Shown: positions 52,491 to 62,970 of the stretch, piece after piece
How the letters are laid out: each line of letters opens with the position of its first letter
Numbering within the stretch: the first letter of the stretch is position 1
Source: Azospira restricta
Lineage (GTDB): Bacteria > Pseudomonadota > Gammaproteobacteria > Burkholderiales > Rhodocyclaceae
Assembly (NCBI RefSeq): GCF_016858125.1
Contig: NZ_CP064781.1
Coordinates: 620,001-684,000 of the forward strand
Length of the DNA stretch: 64,000 bases
Reading direction: 5' to 3'
Notes under the pieces: generated by a model
Told to the model about the DNA's origin: nothing
Seen by the model: only the letters and a program-made list of their open reading frames with translations
The model's database searches: none
Made by a program: the position numbers and the translations under genes

Positions 52491-53597
52491 ATGGTCCTTA
52501 TTAAAACCCAACGCGACACGCTGCTCGCGCCGCTGCAGTCGGTTTCCGGCATCGTCGAGAAACGCCATACCCTGCCTATCCTGTCCAATGTGCTGCTGGA
52601 AAAGAAGGGCGACACGCTGACGCTGCTGGCGACCGACATCGAGATCCAGATCACCACCAGCACGCAGGGTGCGCAGGGCGACGCCGACGGTGCGGTCACG
52701 GTCGGCGCGAAGAAGCTGCAGGACATCCTGCGCTCGCTGCCGGACACTGCCGAAGTCAGCCTGATCCTCGAAGACAAGCGCCTGCAGCTGCGCGCCGGGA
52801 AGAGCCGCTTCAGCCTGCAGACGCTGCCCGCCGACGACTTCCCGCGGATGGCGATCGCCGACGGCGAGGCGAAGCGGATCACCGTCACGCAGAAGCAGTT
52901 CCGCCAGCTGCTGGCGCAGACCCAGTTCGCGATGGCAGCGCAGGACGTGCGCTACTACCTGAACGGCCTCCTCCTGCTGGTGGATGGCGGCGAACTGCGT
53001 GCCGTCGCCACCGACGGCCACCGCCTGGCCTTTGCCAGCATGGCGATCGACGGCAGCCTGCCGCGCCAGGAACTGATCCTGCCGCGCAAGACCGTGCTCG
53101 AGCTGAACCGCCTGCTCTCCGACAACGACGAGCCGCTGGTGATCGAGGCGGCGCCGAACCAGATCCGCTTCCAGTTCGGCCATATCAACCTCGTTTCCAA
53201 GCTGATCGACGGCAAGTTCCCGGATTATGAACGTGTCATACCTGCGACGCTGCGCAACACGCTGACGATCAACCGCGCTGCGCTGCTCTCGTCGATGCAG
53301 CGGGCGGCGATCCTGACCAACGAGAAGTTCCGCGGCGTGCGCCTGGTGCTCGCCGCCGGCAGCCTGAAGATCATGGCCGCCAACGCCGAGCAGGAAGAGG
53401 CGCAGGAAGAGCTCGAAGTCGAGTACGGCGGCGACGCGATCGACATCGGCTTCAACGTCGGCTACCTGCTCGACGTGCTCAACAACAGCTCGGCGGAAAC
53501 CGTGCAGTGGGGGCTCAACGACTCGAACTCGAGCGCGCTGGTGACGATCCCCGGCAACGAGCGTTTCAAGTACGTCGTGATGCCGATGCGCATCTGA
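52491..53597 (+). CDS. dnaN: DNA polymerase III beta subunit (sliding clamp)
   Basis: DnaN is the ring-shaped clamp that holds DNA polymerase III on DNA. The 368-residue protein begins MVLIKTQRDTLLAPLQSVSG and shows the clamp family regions RHTLPILSNVLLEKKGD, ATDGHRLAFASM and the C-terminal YVVMPMRI of the partner-binding pocket. Length is normal. It lies in the dnaA-dnaN-gyrB order; no recF is found between dnaN and gyrB, where a parS-like site is present instead. Confidence 0.98.
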   Translation: MVLIKTQRDTLLAPLQSVSGIVEKRHTLPILSNVLLEKKGDTLTLLATDIEIQITTSTQGAQGDADGAVTVGAKKLQDILRSLPDTAEVSLILEDKRLQLRAGKSRFSLQTLPADDFPRMAIADGEAKRITVTQKQFRQLLAQTQFAMAAQDVRYYLNGLLLLVDGGELRAVATDGHRLAFASMAIDGSLPRQELILPRKTVLELNRLLSDNDEPLVIEAAPNQIRFQFGHINLVSKLIDGKFPDYERVIPATLRNTLTINRAALLSSMQRAAILTNEKFRGVRLVLAAGSLKIMAANAEQEEAQEELEVEYGGDAIDIGFNVGYLLDVLNNSSAETVQWGLNDSNSSALVTIPGNERFKYVVMPMRI

Positions 53598-53620
53598 CAC
53601 TGCTTTCGACAAGTCATTGA

Positions 53621-56116
<2,496 letters not shown>

Positions 56117-56164
56117 CGCGCTTCTCCCCACCGGCCGCTGCGCGCGGCCGGTGCGGCAAGCGAG

Positions 56165-56195
56165 CGAAGGCCCCGCCCGGGGCCTTCGTCGTTTT
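56165..56195 (+). terminator. Rho-independent terminator of gyrB
   Basis: CGAAGGCCCC (56165-56174) pairs with GGGGCCTTCG (56179-56188) across a GCCC loop and is followed by TCGTTTTG. It lies 48 bases after the gyrB stop and between convergent genes. Confidence 0.8.
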
Positions 56196-56207
56196 GCGGC
56201 CGGGACG

Positions 56208-56678
56208 CTACAGGCGGCGGGCGAAGCTGGCGCGGTCGGCGTCGGCCATCAGGTCGAGGAAGGTGTCCGTCTTCATGTGCACCAGATCCTCGTGGTTGCC
56301 GGCCTCGAAATAGATGTCCCGCTCGTTTGCCAGCTCGTCGTCCATCACCGTGCGGATGCCGTAGGCCGGCCCCATCGGCGGGATGGCGCCGAGTTCGCAG
56401 TCCTGGAACAGTTCTTCCAACTCCCATTCCTCGGCCAGCTGCAGGTGGCGGCCGAGGCGCTTGTTGAGCGCGGTGATGCCGACGTGGCAGGTCGAGGGCA
56501 GCACCGCCATCACGTAGCCGAGATCGTCGCGGAACAGCACCGGCTTGGCCAGCCGGTCGCCCGGAACGTGCGCCATCTGCGCGGTTTCCATGCTGCAGCT
56601 GCTGTGCGCGTGGTGCATCATCTCGAAGGGGGCGTGGTGGCGCTGCAGGTAGTCCTGCAGGGTATTGGCCATGGACAT
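56208..56678 (-). CDS. YbaK/aminoacyl-tRNA deacylase family protein
   Basis: The 156-residue protein belongs to the YbaK/ProX family that hydrolyses mischarged aminoacyl-tRNAs. I take the ATG at 56678 (MSMANTLQDYLQRHHAPF), six bases after AGGAGA. Family features are the lysine in DRLAKPVLFRDD, the PSTCHVGITALNKRLG region and the glycine/proline loop LGAIPPMGPAYGI. It is compact and has no tRNA-anticodon domain, so it acts in trans. It is the last gene on this strand before gyrB and lies 96 bases downstream of cysM. Confidence 0.85.
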   Translation of the reverse strand: MSMANTLQDYLQRHHAPFEMMHHAHSSCSMETAQMAHVPGDRLAKPVLFRDDLGYVMAVLPSTCHVGITALNKRLGRHLQLAEEWELEELFQDCELGAIPPMGPAYGIRTVMDDELANERDIYFEAGNHEDLVHMKTDTFLDLMADADRASFARRL

Positions 56679-56774
56679 GATCGTTCTCCTTGATGCGAAG
56701 AAGGAAAATCCGTTTTTCTTTCTGTCCTCCCGCAACCCACTATAGACGGCGCATCGCGCCACCGCGAGCCGCGT

Positions 56775-57701
56775 TCAGCCGTCGCGCCACAGCCCGGTCG
56801 ACACGTAGCGCTCGCCGGTGTCGCTGAACAGCGTGACGATGCGTCGGTGGCGGCCGCCCGCCGCGAGCTGCAGCGCGACGTGCAGGAAGGCGCCGGACGA
56901 CGGGCCGGCGTAGATGCCGGCGCGCGCCAGCCGCCGGCAGGCGGCGGCAGCCTGGTCGAGGCTGACCGGATAGCGGCGGTCGATCAGCGCCTCGTCGAGG
57001 ATCGCCGGCACGATGTCGCCCGGATGGCCGAGCGGCTTCAGCCCCTCGATGCCGGGAAAGGTCTCCGGGATCGCCGCGGCGACGAACAGCGCCGGGTTGG
57101 TCTGACGCAGGCGGCGGGCGATGCCGGTCAGCGTGCCGCCGGTGCCGACGCCGGCGACCAGCGCATCCGGCGGCGGCAGGCCGCGCTCGGTGAACTGGGC
57201 GAGGATCTCGCCGCCGGTGCCGACGAAATGCGCCTGCCAGTTGTCGGCGTTGGCGTACTGGTCGCACAGCCAGTAGCGCTCGGGCTGCTCGTCGGCGAGC
57301 CGGTGCGCGGTGCGCAGCGCGTGGTCGTAGCCTTCGAGCGGGTCGGTCAGCACCAGCTCGGCGCCGTGCGCGCGCATGCGGTCTATGCGCTCGGCGCTGG
57401 CATTGCCGGGGACGACCAGCGTCACCGGTACGCCGAGCGCGGCGCCGAACATCGCGTAGGAGATGCCGGCGTTGCCCGACGACGAGTCGAGCAGCCGGCG
57501 GCCGCCGGCGAAGCGGCCGGCGGCGACGGCACGCGTCAGCATGCGCGCGACCGGGCGGTCCTTGATCGAGCCGCCGGGGTTCACGCTCTCCAGCTTGGCG
57601 AACAGGCGGACGTCGCCTCCGGCCTCGGCGGCGAACGGAATTTCGAGCAGCGGTGTGTGGCCGACCGCGGCCAGCAGCGCCGCGCCGGCGGCGGCGCTCA
57701 T
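56775..57701 (-). CDS. cysM: Cysteine synthase, CysM-type (probable sulfur-carrier-dependent)
   Basis: The 308-residue protein is a PLP-dependent cysteine synthase of the O-acetylserine/O-phosphoserine sulfhydrylase family. The PLP lysine is Lys47 in NPGGSIKDRP, the substrate loop is SSGNAGISYA (the usual TSGNTG with changes) and the phosphate loop is GVGTGGTLTGIARRL. It overlaps the CysO-rhodanese-MoeB gene by four bases (ATGA), and the JAMM gene is upstream, so by analogy with Mycobacterium tuberculosis CysM it should use a protein thiocarboxylate as the sulfur donor. This is inference from context. It is clearly separate from the cysK gene at the left edge. Confidence 0.9.
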   Translation of the reverse strand: MSAAAGAALLAAVGHTPLLEIPFAAEAGGDVRLFAKLESVNPGGSIKDRPVARMLTRAVAAGRFAGGRRLLDSSSGNAGISYAMFGAALGVPVTLVVPGNASAERIDRMRAHGAELVLTDPLEGYDHALRTAHRLADEQPERYWLCDQYANADNWQAHFVGTGGEILAQFTERGLPPPDALVAGVGTGGTLTGIARRLRQTNPALFVAAAIPETFPGIEGLKPLGHPGDIVPAILDEALIDRRYPVSLDQAAAACRRLARAGIYAGPSSGAFLHVALQLAAGGRHRRIVTLFSDTGERYVSTGLWRDG

Positions 57702-59173
57702 GCCGCGGCCCGGCAGAAGCCGGCGTAGTCGGCGTAGCCGGGGAAGGCCTTGCCTTCGCCGCAGTAGGCGCAGTGCGGGTCGGCGGCCAGCGCGTACTCG
57801 CTGAAGCGGCCGGCCAGCGCGTCGTAGCAGAGCAGCCGGCCGACCAGCGGGTCGCCGAGGTCGAGCAAGAGCTTGATCGTCTCGACCGCCTCGAGCAGGC
57901 CGACGACGCCGGGCAGCACGCCGAGCACGCCGGCCTCGGCACAGGACGGCGCCAGCTCGGGCGGCGGCGGCGCCGGGTAGAGGCAGCGGTAGCACGGGCC
58001 GCGGCGCTTGCCGTAGGCCGGCCAGAAGACGCTGACCTGGCCCTCGAAGCGGTACACCGAGCCATGCACGTTGGGCAGGCCGAGGCGGACGCAGGCGTCA
58101 TTCACCAGGTAGCGGGTCGGGAAGTTGTCGGAACCGTCGACGATCACGTCGTAGCCGGCGAAGATGCGCTCGACGTTGTCGCGCGTCAGCCGCTCGGCCC
58201 AGGTGTCGATGCGTACCGCCGGGTTCAGCGCGGCCAGGCTGGCGCGCGCCGAATCGACCTTCAGCTGGCCGACGCGGCCGTCGCCGTGCAGCACCTGGCG
58301 CTGCAGGTTGCTGCGGTCGACGCGGTCGTCGTCGACCAGGCCGAGCGTGCCGACGCCGGCCGCCGCCAGATAGAGCGCCGCCGGGCAGCCGAGGCCGCCG
58401 GCGCCGACCAGCAGCACCCTGCTCGCCAAGAGCTTGGCCTGGCCGGCCTCGCCGACCTCGGGAATGGCGAGATGGCGGCTGTAGCGCTCGCGCTCGTCGC
58501 GGCTCAGCGCCGACGGCATCGCCCACGGCAGGCCCTCGGCCTTCCAGCGCGCGAAGCCGCCGGCGAGCGAATAGACGCGGCGGTAGCCGAGGCGCAGCAG
58601 GCTCTCGGCGGCGAACAGCGAGCGCACGCCGCCGGCGCACATCGTCACCAGCGGCTTCTCGTAGTCGGGCACCGCCTCCTCGATCTTCAGCTCGAGGAAG
58701 CCGCGGCCGAGCGGCAGCGCGCCGAGCGCGCTGCCCTGCGCGATCTCGTCGGCCTCGCGCACGTCGACCAGCAGCGCGCCCTGCGCCTGCAGCGCCAACG
58801 CCTCGGCCGGTGTCAGCTGCGGCACCGTCTGCCGCAGTTCCTGCAGCCGCTGCTCGCGCGCGCGCGGCGCGCCGCCGGCGACCGCCGGGATGATCGCCAG
58901 CACCTCGCCGGCGGCGAGCGGCGTCGCCAGCCCCTGCCGGCGGCGCACGTCGTCGGCGCCGAGGTAGAGGTTCACGAACTGGCGCGGCTCGCCGTCGGCG
59001 CCGAGCACGCGCTCGAGGATGCCGGGATGGGCGTCGCCGAGCGCGGCCAGCGCCTCGCCGACGGTCGCCGCGCTGACCGTGACGCTGTCGGCGCCGCCGG
59101 TGAAGCCGCGCAGCGGCGTCGGGATGCGGACCGTCACCGGCACGCCGGCGCGCAGGGTTTCGGCATCAGCCAT
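57698..59173 (-). CDS. CysO-like sulfur carrier / rhodanese / MoeB-type E1 fusion
   Basis: This 491-residue protein fuses three sulfur-transfer modules. Residues 12-101 are a ubiquitin-like CysO/MoaD domain (VTVRIPTPLRGFTGG, RQFVNLYLGADDVR) ending IIPAVAGG, the same C-terminus as mycobacterial CysO. Residues about 118-217 are a rhodanese with catalytic Cys179 in CAGGVRS. Residues about 226-480 are an E1-like adenylyltransferase with GAGGLGCPAALYLA, DDDRVDRSNLQRQ, the probable catalytic Cys411 (SCAEAGVLGVLPG) and zinc pairs CYRC and CAYC. So carrier, sulfur donor site and activating enzyme are in one chain. The diglycine Gly100-Gly101 is internal, followed by APRAREQ, so proteolysis seems to be required before activation. 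It overlaps mec upstream by eight bases and cysM downstream by four. Confidence 0.9.
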   Translation of the reverse strand: MADAETLRAGVPVTVRIPTPLRGFTGGADSVTVSAATVGEALAALGDAHPGILERVLGADGEPRQFVNLYLGADDVRRRQGLATPLAAGEVLAIIPAVAGGAPRAREQRLQELRQTVPQLTPAEALALQAQGALLVDVREADEIAQGSALGALPLGRGFLELKIEEAVPDYEKPLVTMCAGGVRSLFAAESLLRLGYRRVYSLAGGFARWKAEGLPWAMPSALSRDERERYSRHLAIPEVGEAGQAKLLASRVLLVGAGGLGCPAALYLAAAGVGTLGLVDDDRVDRSNLQRQVLHGDGRVGQLKVDSARASLAALNPAVRIDTWAERLTRDNVERIFAGYDVIVDGSDNFPTRYLVNDACVRLGLPNVHGSVYRFEGQVSVFWPAYGKRRGPCYRCLYPAPPPPELAPSCAEAGVLGVLPGVVGLLEAVETIKLLLDLGDPLVGRLLCYDALAGRFSEYALAADPHCAYCGEGKAFPGYADYAGFCRAAA

Positions 59174-59588
59174 GACGCACCTCCTCTTCGACGAAATGAT
59201 CCCCGGCCAGCCGCCACGACTGCAGCTCGAATACGCCGTCGCGGCCGACCGCGAGGATCAGGTAGGACCAGCCGCCCCAGGCCATCGCCAGGTCGGTTGC
59301 GCTCGGGTGTGCCGGATGGTCCGGGTGGCTGTGCCAGACGCCGACCACCGCCATCCCGGCAGCTTCGGCTTCGGCCTCGGCGCCGAGGTAGTCTACCGGG
59401 TCGAGCTCGAAGCGGTCGTGCGCGCGTGCGCGGTTCAGGTTGCGAGCGGCGTGCTGGCGGATGACGCGGCAGCGGCCGTCGGCCCAGTCGCCGAGCAGCA
59501 GGCCGCAGGTTTCCAGCGGGTAGCCCGCCGCCGCCAGCGTTTCGAGCTCGGCGCGAACCTTTCCGGGAAGGACGAGAACCGGTGCCAT
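59166..59588 (-). CDS. JAMM metalloprotease, Mec-type
   Basis: The 140-residue protein is a minimal JAB1/MPN/Mov34 zinc protease. The JAMM residues are all visible: Glu26 in ETCGLLLG, the pair His86 and His88 in WHSHP, Ser96 and Asp99 in SATDLA. Mycobacterial Mec cuts cysteine from the CysO-cysteine adduct; this one is in the same operon as a CysO-like domain and CysM, so the same reaction is likely. It may also cut the fusion after its internal diglycine. I take the ATG at 59588, which follows GGAGG at a good distance. It is the first gene of the operon and is preceded by the triple hairpin repeat. Confidence 0.9.
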   Translation of the reverse strand: MAPVLVLPGKVRAELETLAAAGYPLETCGLLLGDWADGRCRVIRQHAARNLNRARAHDRFELDPVDYLGAEAEAEAAGMAVVGVWHSHPDHPAHPSATDLAMAWGGWSYLILAVGRDGVFELQSWRLAGDHFVEEEVRHG

Positions 59589-59691
59589 GGCACCTCCGCG
59601 GCAACGTCTATCGGGAGTCCTAAGGCTATGACTGCCGCAGGCCGCGCCGGTTCGTGGCGGCGGTTCAGGCGTACCCCAAGAGTAGTTCGTC

Positions 59692-59809
59692 GCAATGCGC
59701 AAAGCGCATTGCTCAGTGCGCACCCCAAGGGCACTTCTTCGCGATGTGTGGGCACATCGCTCAGTGCGCACCCCGGGAGTACTTCTTCGCAATGCGCAAA
59801 GCGCATTGC
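59692..59809. repeat. Three tandem hairpin repeats upstream of the mec-like gene
   Basis: Three copies of a 48-49 base unit lie between the SRPBCC gene and mec. Each has a hairpin followed by TCAGTGCGC. Copies 1 and 3 have GCAATGCGC with GCGCATTGC (59692-59712 and 59789-59809); copy 2 has GCGATGTG with CACATCGC (59741-59760). The stem differences are compensated on both arms, so pairing is kept, and ACTTCTTCGC and CACCCC are shared outside the stems. The third copy ends directly at the stop codon of the SRPBCC gene, so the block lies in the leader of the mec operon. Confidence 0.85.
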
Positions 59810-60280
59810 TCAGTGCGCGGTGTCGCCGGCGAGCAGGGTGCGGATGACGCGGACGGTGTCGATGTCCGACTCGTGGTAGGCCGCCTTGACGAACTCGGCG
59901 TAGGCCGCGTCGGCGTCGTCGGCCGATTCGCCGAGGGTGGTGGCGTAGGCGAAGCGCAGGAACAGGTGGTCCTCTTCCGGCTCCTCGATGGTGATCGTCA
60001 GCGTGCCGCCGGCGTGGCTGCCGGTCGCCGCGACCTCGAAGCGCATCCATTCGTAGCGCGACCAGGTGACGCGGTCCTCGATCGCCGCTTGGCCGAAGTC
60101 CAGCCGGCGCTGCAGCATGCAGTCGCCGCGTTCGAGGATGACGCAGGCGTCGAGCCCGGGCAGGAAATGGGTGGCGTCCTCCGCGCGGAACATCAGCCCC
60201 TGCCACAGCTGGTCCCGCGTCAAGAGCGGGATCATCGGGTTGCGCGGATCGTTGATCTCGACCAGATGTTCGAACTTCAT
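59810..60280 (-). CDS. SRPBCC-fold DUF1857 (AtaL-like) protein
   Basis: The 156-residue protein starts at the ATG at 60280 (MKFEHLVEINDPRNPMIPLL) and has the DUF1857 pattern LTRDQLWQGLMFRAEDATHF, ERGDCMLQRRLDFGQAAIED and FLRFAYATTLGES. The SRPBCC fold forms a hydrophobic ligand pocket; the ligand and function are not known. It has no signal peptide. It is transcribed toward the repeat block and the mec operon on the same strand, with 221 bases between, and is divergent from rsuA. Confidence 0.82.
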   Translation of the reverse strand: MKFEHLVEINDPRNPMIPLLTRDQLWQGLMFRAEDATHFLPGLDACVILERGDCMLQRRLDFGQAAIEDRVTWSRYEWMRFEVAATGSHAGGTLTITIEEPEEDHLFLRFAYATTLGESADDADAAYAEFVKAAYHESDIDTVRVIRTLLAGDTAH

Positions 60281-60338
60281 GCCGCCATTTTGGCCCCGGA
60301 GCCGGCCTGGTGTCACGCCGGATGTTACGATGCGCGCC

Positions 60339-61049
60339 ATGCCTACCGTACCACTCGAACGCATCCTCCATTCGCAGGGCTTTGGCAGCCGCAAGGAATG
60401 CCGCGCGCTGATCCGCCACGGCCGCGTCGCCATCGCCGGCGAGGTGGTCGACGACCCCTTCCGCGAAGTCGATCCGCAGGGCCTGGTGTTTTCCTTCGAC
60501 GGCAAGGATTGGGCCTACCACGCGAAAGCCTACCTGATGCTGAACAAGCCGGCCGGCTACGAGTGCTCGCACCAGCCGAAGCACCACGCCAGCGTCTATG
60601 CGCTGCTGCCGCCGCCGCTGAATGGCCGCGGCGTGCAGTCGCTCGGCCGCCTCGACGAGGACACCACCGGCCTGCTGCTCTTTTCCGACGACGGCCAGTT
60701 CATCCACGCGATCAGCTCGGGCAAACGCAAGGTGGCGAAGACCTACCGGGTGACGGCGAAGCATCCGCTCGCCGACGAGGCGATCGCCCGCCTGCTCGCC
60801 GGCGTTCAACTCGACGACGAACCGGCGCCGATCGCCGCGGCGGGCTGCGAGCGCGTCGGCGAGCGGGAGATCCTGCTGACCGTGACCGAGGGCAAGTACC
60901 ATCAGGTCAAGCGCATGGTCGCGGCGGTCGGCAACCGGGTCGAGGCGCTGTGCCGGGTCGCCGTCGGCGGCCTGACGCTGCCCGCCGACCTGGCCGTCGG
61001 CGACTGGCGCTGGCTGAGCGACGACGACCTGGCGCGCCTGCGCGCTTGA
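60339..61049 (+). CDS. rsuA: 16S rRNA pseudouridine synthase (RsuA family)
   Basis: RsuA makes pseudouridine 516 in 16S rRNA; its paralogues act at other sites, so the exact target is inferred. The 236-residue protein has the N-terminal S4 RNA-binding domain (LERILHSQGFGSRKECRALI) and the catalytic GRLDEDTTGLLLFSDDG with the essential aspartate, then the C-terminal GKYHQVKRMVAAVGN. I take the ATG at 60339 (MPTVPLERIL); an ATG nine bases upstream is equally possible. It is divergent from the SRPBCC gene. Confidence 0.9.
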   Translation: MPTVPLERILHSQGFGSRKECRALIRHGRVAIAGEVVDDPFREVDPQGLVFSFDGKDWAYHAKAYLMLNKPAGYECSHQPKHHASVYALLPPPLNGRGVQSLGRLDEDTTGLLLFSDDGQFIHAISSGKRKVAKTYRVTAKHPLADEAIARLLAGVQLDDEPAPIAAAGCERVGEREILLTVTEGKYHQVKRMVAAVGNRVEALCRVAVGGLTLPADLAVGDWRWLSDDDLARLRA

Positions 61050-61100
61050 TTTCCGGCCCCGGCCGGGTCCATCATAGCCCCGTTCAATCGGGAGCCCGCC

Positions 61101-61460
61101 ATGCAGAAGATTCTGATGATTGTCCACGCGCCGCCCTATGGCAGCGAGCGCGTCCTGTCCGCGCTGCGGCTGGCGACGGCGCTGGTGGTGCAGGAGCAGG
61201 AGCGCGTCGACCTGTCGCTGTTCATGATGTCCGACGCGGTCACCGTCGGCCTGCCCGGGCAGCCGCCCGCCGAGGCCGGCGGCGGCCTGCAGCAGATGAT
61301 CGAGGGCCTGGTCGGGCACGGCGCAACCGTCCGCCTGTGCCGTACCTGCGCGGTCGCCCGCGGCGTCGCCGAGCTGGAATTGATCCCCGGCGTCGCCATC
61401 GGCACGCTGACCGAGATGGCGGCAGCGGCGATCGAGGCGGACAAGGTCATCACCTTCTGA
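61101..61460 (+). CDS. DsrE/YchN-family protein
   Basis: The 119-residue protein has the DsrE fold: an N-terminal strand (KILMIVHAPPYG), a helix with RVLSALRLATALVVQEQ, and the conserved cysteine loop RLCRTCAVARGV near residues 78-90. DsrE/TusD-like proteins take part in sulfur transfer; lone YchN-type members are of unknown function. It is preceded by GGGAG and lies two bases upstream of oxyR, so the two are probably co-translated. Whether it links sulfur chemistry to peroxide sensing is open. Confidence 0.85.
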   Translation: MQKILMIVHAPPYGSERVLSALRLATALVVQEQERVDLSLFMMSDAVTVGLPGQPPAEAGGGLQQMIEGLVGHGATVRLCRTCAVARGVAELELIPGVAIGTLTEMAAAAIEADKVITF

Positions 61461-61462
61461 TC

Positions 61463-62377
61463 ATGACGCTGACCGAACTGCGCTACATCGTCACGCTCGC
61501 CCGCGAGCGCCATTTCGGGCGCGCCGCCGACAAATGCCATGTCAGCCAGCCGACGCTGTCGGTGGCGCTGAAGAAGGTCGAGCAGCGCATCGGCGCCCTG
61601 CTCTTCGAACGCTCGTCGGCCGACGTGCGCCTGACCCCGCTCGGTGAGCAGGTCGCGGCGCAGGCCGAACGCGTGCTCGAGGAGGCCGCCAAGCTCGACG
61701 AGATCGCCGTCCAGGGCAAGGACCCGCTGGTCGGGCCGCTGCGTCTCGGCGTCATCTACACCATCGCCCCCTACCTGCTGCCGCGGCTGATCCCGGCGCT
61801 GCACGCGCGCGCGCCGCAGATGCCGCTCTACCTGCAGGAGAACTTCACGGTGCGGCTGGCCGAGCAGCTGCGCCGCGGCGAGCTCGATGTCGCCGTGCTG
61901 GCGCTGCCCTTCTCCGAACCGGGGATCGTCACCCGCGCCGTCTACGACGAGCCGTTCCGCGTCGCGCTGCCGGCCGGCCATCCGTTCTGCAAGCGGCAGA
62001 CGATTCCGAGCGAGGACCTGACCGCCGAGCACCTGCTGCTGCTCGGCCAGGGCAACTGCTTCCGCGACCAGGTGGTGCAGGCCTGCCCGCAGCTGTCCGA
62101 GCCGGGCGGGCTGGAGCGGGCGCTCGAGGGCAGCTCGCTGGAGACGCTGCGGCACATGGTGGCGAGCGGCGCCGGCCTGTCGGTGGTGCCGGCCTCGGCG
62201 GTCGAGACCTGGCCGCGCGACGAGAGCCTGCTGTCGATCCGCCCCTTCGCCGAGCCGGTACCGACGCGCCGCGTGGTGCTCGCCTGGCGGGTGACCTTCC
62301 CGCGGCCGCAGGCGATCGACGTGCTGCGCGACGCGATCCTGTCCGCGCCGCCGCCGGGGGTGCAGCCGCTGCATTAG
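61463..62377 (+). CDS. oxyR: Hydrogen-peroxide-sensing LysR regulator OxyR
   Basis: OxyR is a LysR-type activator that forms a disulfide on contact with peroxide. The 304-residue protein has the N-terminal helix-turn-helix (LRYIVTLARERHFGRAA, HVSQPTLSVALKKVE), and its regulatory domain contains GQGNCFRDQVVQAC with Cys199 and Cys208, identical in number and spacing to the E. coli redox pair. It is followed by dps, a classical OxyR target. An OxyR-type operator is present before ahpC at 41,339. Confidence 0.94.
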   Translation: MTLTELRYIVTLARERHFGRAADKCHVSQPTLSVALKKVEQRIGALLFERSSADVRLTPLGEQVAAQAERVLEEAAKLDEIAVQGKDPLVGPLRLGVIYTIAPYLLPRLIPALHARAPQMPLYLQENFTVRLAEQLRRGELDVAVLALPFSEPGIVTRAVYDEPFRVALPAGHPFCKRQTIPSEDLTAEHLLLLGQGNCFRDQVVQACPQLSEPGGLERALEGSSLETLRHMVASGAGLSVVPASAVETWPRDESLLSIRPFAEPVPTRRVVLAWRVTFPRPQAIDVLRDAILSAPPPGVQPLH

Positions 62378-62482
62378 GCGCGGCTATCGCGACGATTGGC
62401 ACAAGCAACTGGTGCGCGGCCCCGGCGGAACGTATCTTGTAGCCAGGACCAACGATTCATCTGACCCAGGAAGGAAAGCGAC

Positions 62483-62959
62483 ATGGCAACGAAGATCAAC
62501 ATCGGCATCGCCGACAAGGACCGCAAGAAGATCGCCGACGGCCTCTCCCGGCTGCTCGCGGACAGCTACACGCTGTACCTGAAGACGCACAACTTCCACT
62601 GGAACGTGACCGGCCCGCAGTTCAACAGCCTGCACGTGATGTTCATGGGGCAGTACACCGAGATCTGGAACGCACTCGACCTGATCGCCGAACGCATCCG
62701 CTCGCTCGGCTACCCGGCGCCGGGCTCGTACAAGCAGTTCGTCGCGCTGTCGTCGATTCCCGAGGAGGAAGGCGTGCCCAAGGCCAAGGACATGATCCGC
62801 CAGCTGGTCGCCGGCCAGGAAGCGGTGACGCGCACGGCACGCGAGGTGTTCGCCATCGTCGACAAGGCCAACGACCAGCCGAGCGCCGACCTGCTCACCC
62901 AGCGCATGGAGGTGCACGAGAAGAACGCCTGGATGCTGCGCAGCCTGCTCGAGGAGTGA
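62483..62959 (+). CDS. dps: DNA-protecting ferritin-like protein Dps
   Basis: Dps forms a dodecamer that oxidises and stores iron with hydrogen peroxide and can bind DNA. The 158-residue protein has the ferroxidase residues at the dimer interface: His39 ([11 protein letters not shown]), His51, Asp66 and Glu70 (ALDLIAERI). The N-terminal [20 protein letters not shown] is lysine-containing but short. An AGGAAGG ribosome site precedes the ATG. It lies 105 bases downstream of oxyR. Confidence 0.95.
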   Translation: MATKINIGIADKDRKKIADGLSRLLADSYTLYLKTHNFHWNVTGPQFNSLHVMFMGQYTEIWNALDLIAERIRSLGYPAPGSYKQFVALSSIPEEEGVPKAKDMIRQLVAGQEAVTRTAREVFAIVDKANDQPSADLLTQRMEVHEKNAWMLRSLLEE

Positions 62960-62970
62960 GCGGCTACTGA

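Noticed and set aside
59627-59809. CRISPR array in the repeat block before mec.
   Set aside because: Only three units, spacing is fixed, the sequence between the hairpins is itself repeated, and no cas genes are in the window.
62378-62482. OxyR operator in front of dps.
   Set aside because: No ATAG-N7-CTAT-type half-site pair with seven-base spacing is visible; dps may be transcribed from oxyR or regulated otherwise.
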